In this document: in pieces, positions 58,884 through 64,000 of the stretch | Numbering within the stretch: position 1 is the first letter of the stretch | How the letters are laid out: each line of letters begins with the position of its first letter | NCBI GenBank assembly: GCA_041743085.1 | Contig: JBGTNL010000038.1 | Coordinates: forward strand, 176,086 to 240,085 | DNA from: JAFMPW01 sp041743085 | Lineage (GTDB): Bacteria > Bacteroidota > Bacteroidia > Flavobacteriales > Flavobacteriaceae | DNA length: 64,000 nucleotides | Direction of reading: 5' to 3' | Made by a program: the position numbers and the translations under genes | The notes under the pieces: model-generated | The model's database searches: none | What the model saw: the letters and a program-made list of their open reading frames with translations, nothing else | Told to the model about the DNA's origin: nothing

Positions 58884-59459
58884 TTAGTTTCCCACGACCA
58901 CCTTCGGGTGACGAACAATCCTTTCGCCGAGCGTAAATCCCTTCTCGACAACATCAACAACCTTTCCTTTAAGTTTTTTACTGGGGGCAGGTATTTGGGT
59001 AATGGCATCATGAACTTCAGCATCGAATGCATCACCTTCTTTAACTTCTATTTCCTCCAGACCTTTAGATTTGAGGGTTTCTCTTAGCTTGCTGTTTATC
59101 AGGGCAACCCCCTTAAACATTTCCTGATCCTCGGATTTGGAAATTTCCTTAAGTGCACGGTCAAAGTCATCCAAAACCGGTAAAAGAGAGCGCATTATAT
59201 CCTGACCGGCAGTTTTAAAAAGATCTATACGTTCTTTTGTGGTTCTCTTCTTAAAATTTTCAAACTCTGCAAAAAGCCTGAGAAATCTATCCTTTTCCCT
59301 GGCCAAATCATCTTTTAATTTTTCTTCCTCGGAAAGTTCCTCCTCAGAAATTTCATGTTCATAATTATCGTCTTCCTCTTCGTTGTTTTGAAATTCGATA
59401 TCTGCTTGGTCTTCTGAAATGATACCTTCTATATCTTCGGCCTTATTTTTCTTACTCAT
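58884..59459 (-). CDS. grpE: Nucleotide exchange factor GrpE
   Basis: 191 residues; releases ADP from DnaK. Acidic N-terminal coiled coil (NEEEDDNYEHEISEEELSEE), the conserved RLFAEFENFKKRTTKERIDL, LLPVLDDFDRALKEI, and the C-terminal beta-wing ITQIPAPSKKLKGKVVDVVE and GFTLGERIVRHPKVVV. Length is typical. First gene of grpE-dnaJ, behind the clearest promoter of the window. No CIRCE repeat was seen. Confidence 0.96.
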   Translation of the reverse strand: MSKKNKAEDIEGIISEDQADIEFQNNEEEDDNYEHEISEEELSEEEKLKDDLAREKDRFLRLFAEFENFKKRTTKERIDLFKTAGQDIMRSLLPVLDDFDRALKEISKSEDQEMFKGVALINSKLRETLKSKGLEEIEVKEGDAFDAEVHDAITQIPAPSKKLKGKVVDVVEKGFTLGERIVRHPKVVVGN

Positions 59460-59495
59460 ATAGTCCTACCTTTAAAATACTCGGAATTAGGATGG

Positions 59496-59528
59496 CAAAA
59501 GTACTGCCATTTCTTTAAAAATGTCAAA
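59496..59528 (-). promoter_or_regulatory. Promoter of grpE-dnaJ
   Basis: On the minus strand: -33 TTTG (59528-59525), 21-bp spacer, -7 TACTTTTG (59503-59496). Both elements fit the Bacteroidota housekeeping consensus; the -7 box ends 36 bp before the grpE start codon. Confidence 0.6.
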
Positions 59529-59535
59529 ATGTCAC

Positions 59536-59562
59536 AAAAAAACATCCCGTAGTGGCGGGATG
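59536..59562 (-). terminator. Terminator of the epimerase gene
   Basis: Stem CATCCCG (59543-59549) / CGGGATG (59556-59562), then on the minus strand T7. It lies 35 bp past the epimerase stop codon and just ahead of the grpE promoter. Confidence 0.8.
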
Positions 59563-59596
59563 CTGTTATTTTCAATATCCTTCCTTACAACTATGC

Positions 59597-60556
59597 TTAG
59601 GTATATTCTTTATTTAGGACATTATCGCCTGTGTGCCTTTTATTGTAGGGAACGTAAATATTTTGAAGGGCTGAACTAATATTCCTGTAATGAAAATCGA
59701 ATCCCTCTTCTTCTATTTTCTTACTGCTAACACGCTGACTCGCAAATAATAGATGCGACATCTCCCCGAGTACAAGTCTCATCATAAATTTCGGAATATT
59801 CGGTAATATCAGGGGTTTGCCTAAAACCTCGGCAATTTCCTTTACCAGCTTACAATTGGTTACCGGATTCGGGGCAACACCATTGAAGACACCTTGCAGA
59901 TCTTCTTCAATAACGAATAAAAAGATTCTGGCCAAATCTTGTATATGTATCCAGGATTGCCATTGTTCGCCGGAACCGAAAGCAGCTCCAACATAATTTT
60001 TTATGGGTTTAGCCATCTCGGGTAAAGCTCCTCCGTCTGGTGAGAGCACAAGCCCAATTCTGACTTTGACTACCCTACATTCCAACTTTTTAAAATTATC
60101 GACTTCCTTCTCCCAAGCCCACGTTACCTCTCCCAAAAAACTCTTATCTGTGTCCGGTTCCTTTTCTTCATAATAAGCTGAAAGAGAACTGGGGTATATT
60201 CCGATGGCGGAGGCCGATACAAAGGAATTAATTTTTGTTGGCCCTATGGTTTCCAGAGCCCGATATAACGTTTTTAAACTGTTAATTCTGCTGGATAGAA
60301 TTTTTTTCTTAAAGGCCTTGGTCCATCTTTTAGAAATACTGGCGCCGGCCAGATTAACGATGGCAGATACCTCGTCAAAGCACTCCAGAGGTATTTCCTC
60401 GGTGTCCGGATCCCAATAAAATCCGCTGTACCCTTCTTCTTTCCTGGTCTTTTCCTTACTCGTGGTCAAATAATTTACAGCAATGCCCTTAGAACGGCAT
60501 AGTCGTACTAATTCTCTCCCCACCAATCCAGTAGCCCCTGTGATCAAGATCTTCAT
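59597..60556 (-). CDS. TIGR01777-type NAD-dependent epimerase
   Basis: 319 residues. Extended SDR: ILITGATGLVGRELVRLCRS (about 3-22), AIVNLAGASISKRWTKAFKK, SASAIGIYPSSLSAYYEEKE with the Y-x-x-x-K type region altered to Y(x)nYEE as in this family, and LGEVTWAWEKEVDNF. Relatives are annotated as SDR39U1/YfcH-like; substrate unknown. The C-terminal DUF1731-like part (KFMMRLVLGEMSHLLFASQR) is present. Single-gene unit with terminator. Confidence 0.9.
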   Translation of the reverse strand: MKILITGATGLVGRELVRLCRSKGIAVNYLTTSKEKTRKEEGYSGFYWDPDTEEIPLECFDEVSAIVNLAGASISKRWTKAFKKKILSSRINSLKTLYRALETIGPTKINSFVSASAIGIYPSSLSAYYEEKEPDTDKSFLGEVTWAWEKEVDNFKKLECRVVKVRIGLVLSPDGGALPEMAKPIKNYVGAAFGSGEQWQSWIHIQDLARIFLFVIEEDLQGVFNGVAPNPVTNCKLVKEIAEVLGKPLILPNIPKFMMRLVLGEMSHLLFASQRVSSKKIEEEGFDFHYRNISSALQNIYVPYNKRHTGDNVLNKEYT

Positions 60557-60678
60557 ACTGCTTTTTTTGTAAAGATATTGGTTTTAGGCCGGGATGGTCC
60601 AAGGTTTAATTTAGGTTTAACATTAGAAAACGCGCTCCGCAAAAGCTAGAAATAGTACTGATTACTACGGTAATTAGT

Positions 60679-61344
60679 TCAAAACATCTTAATTGCGCGA
60701 AGCATCTCTCGCTTCCCGGTAGGACCTGGCAGTCTTTCTACTTTGAAACCTACGGTAAGCATAGCCCTACGCACGCTTCCTTTGGCGGAATACGTAACTA
60801 AAACCCCGTTCAACCTCAGGGCGCGAAACATTTTACCCATAATAAATTCAGTCCATAATTCAGGTTGAACCCTCGGCCCAAAGGCATCAAAATAAATAAG
60901 ATCATAACAATTTTCCTCATCAATCTTTTTGAAATCCAATTTGCGCTTTGTTAGGGTAAAGTAATCTGAAATTAGGTAAGGCTGCTCCCACGAACAGGAA
61001 TGCATTTTTTGAAAGTTTTCCTCCTGATCTAAAATATTGAGTTTCCGGGTAAAATTTAACTGTTCTATTTCGTTTGCCGAAACTGGAAATGCCTCAACAC
61101 CGGTGTATTCCACCCGAAGTTTTCTTCTATGGGCCTCCAAAAGTGTGACCAATGCGTTCAATCCCGTGCCAAAGCCTATCTCCAGAACAGCGATGGAGGC
61201 TTTTTTAAAAGTTGAAAATCCGGGATTTATAAATACATGATAGGCCTCCTGAATAGCTCCATACCTGGAATGATAGTGTTCATCCCAGTCTACCACGTAG
61301 ATGGTCTTTGAACCATCTGAAGTTGTTATGATCTCTCTTTTCAA
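60679..61344 (-). CDS. mnmD: tRNA 5-methylaminomethyl-2-thiouridine methyltransferase, standalone MnmD
   Basis: 221 residues; completes the wobble-base modification mnm5s2U34 (the MnmC2 reaction) in bacteria without fused MnmC. Rossmann motif VLEIGFGTGLNALVTLLEAH (about 53-72), DLIYFDAFGPRVQPELW with the catalytic-region Asp, and LVTYSAKGSVRRAM. Start is TTG, one base after the stop codon of the DUF4920 gene; an in-frame TAG four codons upstream rules out a longer form and the first residues KREIITTSDGSKT suit the family. Confidence 0.92.
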   Translation of the reverse strand: MKREIITTSDGSKTIYVVDWDEHYHSRYGAIQEAYHVFINPGFSTFKKASIAVLEIGFGTGLNALVTLLEAHRRKLRVEYTGVEAFPVSANEIEQLNFTRKLNILDQEENFQKMHSCSWEQPYLISDYFTLTKRKLDFKKIDEENCYDLIYFDAFGPRVQPELWTEFIMGKMFRALRLNGVLVTYSAKGSVRRAMLTVGFKVERLPGPTGKREMLRAIKMF

Positions 61345-61345
61345 A

Positions 61346-61849
61346 TCAGTGTGCTATCAATACACCATCCGCTTCAAAACCATAGGTTTTCTTTTTGTCC
61401 TTTATGCTCGCAATTATTTCCGTTGCATGTCCGGCATCCTCTGCAACATGTTGTTGCTCTTCAACACTCATCTCCTCTACAAAAGCGATTCCATTTACAA
61501 TAACTTCTTTTCCGGTAATATCCAGGGGGACGAAAAAACCGTAGTCCTTGAATTTAACGAGGGTTTCCTTCCCGTCTTGCAGTTGCACTTTCATCCAGCA
61601 ACCTTTTGCCTGGCACACCTCTGTTACCGTACCGCTGAATTTCGTGCTGAGTGTGTCTTCTTCCTTAAGTCTATTATAAATACCTGCCATTTCGGAGGCA
61701 TTCTTAGCACCGGCAGCGTCCATTTCTTTACCTATTGCCGCATATTCGCTTAAAATATCGTTATTTTCAGATGGCACGGCCTGTTTTTCCTGTTGCTTGC
61801 AAGCCGTGATCACTATTAATAGCACAAGTAAAACGTTAAAAGCTTTCAT
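61346..61849 (-). CDS. DUF4920 lipoprotein
   Basis: 167 residues from MKAFNVLLVLLIVITACKQQ, giving a lipobox (ITAC) at about residue 17; a frame open to 61918 overlaps the ilvE leader and is not needed. DUF4920 region: LSTKFSGTVTEVCQAKGCWM with the C-x-x-x-G-C-W motif, then LVKFKDYGFFVPLDITGKEV and IVNGIAFVEEMSVEEQ. The OB-like domain with two Cys may bind metal or a thiol. First gene of a two-gene unit with mnmD; divergent from ilvE. Confidence 0.9.
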   Translation of the reverse strand: MKAFNVLLVLLIVITACKQQEKQAVPSENNDILSEYAAIGKEMDAAGAKNASEMAGIYNRLKEEDTLSTKFSGTVTEVCQAKGCWMKVQLQDGKETLVKFKDYGFFVPLDITGKEVIVNGIAFVEEMSVEEQQHVAEDAGHATEIIASIKDKKKTYGFEADGVLIAH

Positions 61850-61958
61850 ATTTGACAATAATTGCGTTTTAGCTGCAAAACTGATGAATTTTGGCCAAAA
61901 AAAGAAGTGTTTTTCCATCTATAATTGTTTATTTTTATTCCTGAAAACCGAGATATAA

Positions 61959-63026
61959 ATGGATACAACAGTTAATAACCTGATCATTGAAAGGGCGAAG
62001 ACCTCCAAAATTGAGCAGGTAGATTTTGATAATCTGGCATTCGGAAAAGTTTTTACGGACCATATGCTTGTATGTGATTTTAGGAACGGTTCCTGGGAAA
62101 CGCCTAAAATTGTTCCTTACCAACCCATTATCCTGGAACCTTCAGCCAAGATCTTTCACTACGGGCAATCTATTTTTGAAGGTATGAAAGCATATAAAGA
62201 TGTTGAGGATTCTGTTTGGCTCTTCAGACCTTTAGACAATCAGAAACGTCTTAACATATCTGCGAAAAGAATGGCCATTCCCGAACTACCTGAAGAGTTT
62301 TTCATGGAAGGCCTGAAGGTCCTATTGCGGATAGATAAACAATGGATCCCCAAAACTAAAGGTAGTTCCCTATACATAAGACCTTTTATTTTTGCTTCCG
62401 GAAAGGGATTCCATGCCTCCCCGGCCGATGAATATAAATTTGTCATTGCATGTGCCCCATCCGGTGCCTATTTTGCGGGTAAGGTAAAGGTATTGATAGA
62501 GGAAAGATATTCCAGGGCCGCCAATGGAGGCGTAGGGTTTGCCAAGGCAGGCGGCAACTATGCGGGCCAGTTTTATCCTACCCAGCTGGCCTCCGAAAAA
62601 GGATACAATCAGGTGATCTGGACAGACGACAACAATCATGAATACATAGAGGAAGCCGGGGCAATGAATATTTTTATCCGGATTAATGACACACTTATAA
62701 CAGGCCCAACAAGCGACAGGATTTTGGATGGTATTACCCGTAAGAGCATCTTGGAAATTGCCAAAGACGAGGGGATAACTACCGAAGTGCGAAAAATAAC
62801 CGTCAGCGAAGTAGTTGCTGCTGCAAAGAACGGGAGCCTTAAAGAAATGTTTGGTGCAGGCACTGCGGCTGTGGTATCACCCATCGCTACTTTTGGATAC
62901 AGGAAAGTAGATTACGACTTACCTGATTTGGAAAACAGCTATGCCGCCCTGCTTAAAAGGCGAATAACGGACATCCAATACAACCGGTCCGAAGATCCCT
63001 TCGGCTGGCGCTATAAGGTAGTGTAG
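61959..63026 (+). CDS. ilvE: Branched-chain amino acid aminotransferase
   Basis: 355 residues; class IV PLP transaminase for Leu, Ile and Val. FHYGQSIFEGMKAYKDVEDS near residue 68, LYIRPFIFASGKGFHASPA, the PLP Lys in GVGFAKAGGNYAGQFYPTQL (about 188-207), DDNNHEYIEEAGAMNIFI, and the phosphate loop GITRKSILEIAKDEG and MFGAGTAAVVSPIATFG. This is the long, eukaryote-like BCAT form (about 355) common in Bacteroidota. Single-gene unit divergent from DUF4920. Confidence 0.96.
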   Translation: MDTTVNNLIIERAKTSKIEQVDFDNLAFGKVFTDHMLVCDFRNGSWETPKIVPYQPIILEPSAKIFHYGQSIFEGMKAYKDVEDSVWLFRPLDNQKRLNISAKRMAIPELPEEFFMEGLKVLLRIDKQWIPKTKGSSLYIRPFIFASGKGFHASPADEYKFVIACAPSGAYFAGKVKVLIEERYSRAANGGVGFAKAGGNYAGQFYPTQLASEKGYNQVIWTDDNNHEYIEEAGAMNIFIRINDTLITGPTSDRILDGITRKSILEIAKDEGITTEVRKITVSEVVAAAKNGSLKEMFGAGTAAVVSPIATFGYRKVDYDLPDLENSYAALLKRRITDIQYNRSEDPFGWRYKVV

Positions 63027-63065
63027 AAAATATATATCTTAAATTTCGGTCAACGGCTCTCTGAG

Positions 63066-63452
63066 CTACCGGTCCAAAATAGCTCTGATATCCGGTTTAA
63101 AATAGGAAGGTCCCTTTAGTACTTTCCCGTCATGTCGGTAAATGGGTTTTCCGTCCCCGCCCAATTTGCTCATATTACTGCGCTGGATCTCGTCAAAGAC
63201 CTCTTCTATTTTGTATTGCATTCCGTGCTCCAGAATAGTCCCGCAAAGAATATAAAGCATATCTCCAAGGGCATCTGCCACCTCCACAACATCATTACGC
63301 TGAGCCGCATCAAAGTACTCTTTGTTCTCTTCCTCCATGAGATTAAAACGCAACTTATTTTTATGCTCCCCCGGATCCGCTTTGGGGATCTCTTTAACAC
63401 CGAGTCCAAATGCATGGTGAAACTCCGCTACCGCCGCAATTTTACTTTTCAT
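63066..63452 (-). CDS. MazG-like pyrophosphohydrolase-domain protein
   Basis: 128 residues. The all-alpha NTP-PPase fold: E-E-x-x-E in FNLMEEENKEYFDAAQRNDV and E-x-x-D in VVEVADALGDMLYILCGTIL are the Mg ligands. The C-terminal part (NMSKLGGDGKPIYRHDGKVL) with K-L-x-x-D-G-K-P-I-Y is typical of phage- and bacteria-type house-cleaning pyrophosphatases. Probably hydrolyses non-canonical dNTPs; substrate not known. Single gene, convergent with ilvE. Confidence 0.9.
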   Translation of the reverse strand: MKSKIAAVAEFHHAFGLGVKEIPKADPGEHKNKLRFNLMEEENKEYFDAAQRNDVVEVADALGDMLYILCGTILEHGMQYKIEEVFDEIQRSNMSKLGGDGKPIYRHDGKVLKGPSYFKPDIRAILDR

Positions 63453-63481
63453 TTTGTTTGGATTTTTAAATTAGCTTTGCG

Positions 63482-63489
63482 CAAAAGTA
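63482..63489 (-). promoter_or_regulatory. Putative -7 box of the MazG-like gene
   Basis: TACTTTTG on the minus strand fits TAnnTTTG, 29 bp ahead of the start codon. Confidence 0.45.
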
Positions 63490-63659
63490 ACCATTGAAGT
63501 GATTTAAACTTTTTGAATTAAAGCGAAAATTGATGGCTTTATGCCCAGTTGAAGGCTTTTTTGAGCTGCATAGTAGGGCTACGGAGCAAGAAAAAGACAA
63601 AATATGGGCGTAAAACGGCAATTTTTTAGCCAATTTGTAAGATTTTAAATAACTTCATT

Positions 63660-63848
63660 ATGTTCAGCTCAGGACAACTTCTGTTTGCGGTGTTTTTTAT
63701 CCTCGTTTTCACAATCGTTATTACAATTACCTATAAAAAGGATAAAAAGCTGCATAAACGCAATTATAAAGGTGTTAAATGGATTGGTTTATTCTTCATT
63801 ATATTCGTAATGATCTTGTTTATTATTAAATATGTCCTCAAAAATTGA
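63660..63848 (+). CDS. Small two-helix membrane protein of unknown function
   Basis: 62 residues with two membrane helices: about 8-25 (LFAVFFILVFTIVITITY) and about 42-58 (WIGLFFIIFVMILFII), joined by a basic loop (KKDKKLHKRNYKGVK) that places both ends outside the cytoplasm. The pattern KDKKLHKxNYKGVKW recalls small conserved Flavobacteriaceae proteins, by memory only. Upstream gap of 207 bp; a shortened dispersed repeat begins 12 bp past the stop. Confidence 0.75.
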   Translation: MFSSGQLLFAVFFILVFTIVITITYKKDKKLHKRNYKGVKWIGLFFIIFVMILFIIKYVLKN

Positions 63849-63860
63849 CGTGAAAACATG

Positions 63861-63908
63861 AATAAAAAATTTCTTGAAACCGACTATCCTCAAGGCAGAG
63901 CCATAGAG
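63861..63908. repeat. Dispersed repeat, shortened copy
   Basis: AATAAAAAATTTCTTGAAA (63861-63879) is identical to 10309-10327 and nearly so to 5805-5823. The GCCTCTGGCGGG palindrome is missing, and the sequence goes on with CGACTATCC and AAGGCAGAGCCAT, as at 5844-5883. A deleted relative of unit D, again just past a gene's stop codon. Confidence 0.7.
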
Positions 63909-64000
63909 GTATTTCGCCGGTTTCATTTTGGCCTTGGGTCCAAAAACCGAAATTTTGTATTTTGCCCCGCCCGGAATTGCGAAAAGGCAATTCCGACCTC

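Noticed and set aside
1..64000. CRISPR arrays, tRNA or rRNA genes, integrase or transposase genes
   Set aside because: None was recognised when reading the gaps and reading frames; repeats found are dispersed or short tandem, not spacer arrays.

Overview
The window reads as chromosomal DNA of a member of the Flavobacteriaceae (Bacteroidota). The evidence is the gene content (a NusB of about 313 residues, a DUF3276 PUR-like protein, a secreted Gfo/Idh/MocA oxidoreductase, a TonB receptor with a carboxypeptidase-regulatory N-terminus, DUF4920, a YfiT/DinB protein, a standalone MnmD), the lack of strong Shine-Dalgarno sequences, and Bacteroidota-type -7 boxes (TAnnTTTG) ahead of many genes. No rRNA, tRNA, CRISPR array or recognisable transposase gene was seen. 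Species cannot be fixed from the sequence.

Layout. 1-7.9 kb: 3' part of uvrB, a secreted M20-like peptidase, Hsp20, a TerB-like protein, DUF1456, sucC and a Lon-N-domain protein. 8-13 kb: lysA, a secreted thioredoxin, a lipocalin-like lipoprotein gene split by a repeat element, a Gfo/Idh/MocA protein and an MDR dehydrogenase. 13-17.6 kb is a decaying accessory zone: truncated sulfatase, PYROXD2-like oxidoreductase, broken alpha/beta hydrolase, an orphan DUF4062 protein, and a composite repeat. 17.6-25 kb: guaB, a putative iron-regulated porin / FMN-binding / membrane protein cluster, HMG-CoA lyase, a Dabb protein whose leader is a MITE-like element, and pyrD. 25-33.5 kb: TonB receptor, pepT, YdeI-like protein, a Tat-exported Gfo/Idh/MocA protein, and nusB-DUF1573-yajC. 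33.6-43.4 kb: ABC exporter, PUR protein, M14 peptidase, bile-acid-symporter family protein plus acyltransferase, and a VOC-redoxin-cupin-GNAT operon. 43.6-51 kb: YfiT, 1-Cys peroxiredoxin, cold-shock protein, subtilase, cyclophilin-FKBP fusion, PPK2 plus M28 peptidase. 52-57.3 kb: a tight five-gene operon (ABC-2 exporter, MscS channel, outer-membrane protein, sigma-54 AAA+ response regulator). 57.7-64 kb: grpE-dnaJ, epimerase, DUF4920-mnmD, ilvE, a MazG-like protein and a small membrane protein.

The least ordinary signals are three families of short non-coding repeats. One (about 100 bp, palindromic) has split a lipoprotein gene. One (about 169 bp with terminal inverted repeats) occurs as an inverted pair 16 kb apart and abuts a start codon. 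Further candidates are three matching 19-bp palindromes near the porin/FMN cluster, the five-gene envelope operon ending in a sigma-54 activator with no DNA-binding domain, and the orphan DUF4062 protein. All counts were made by eye.
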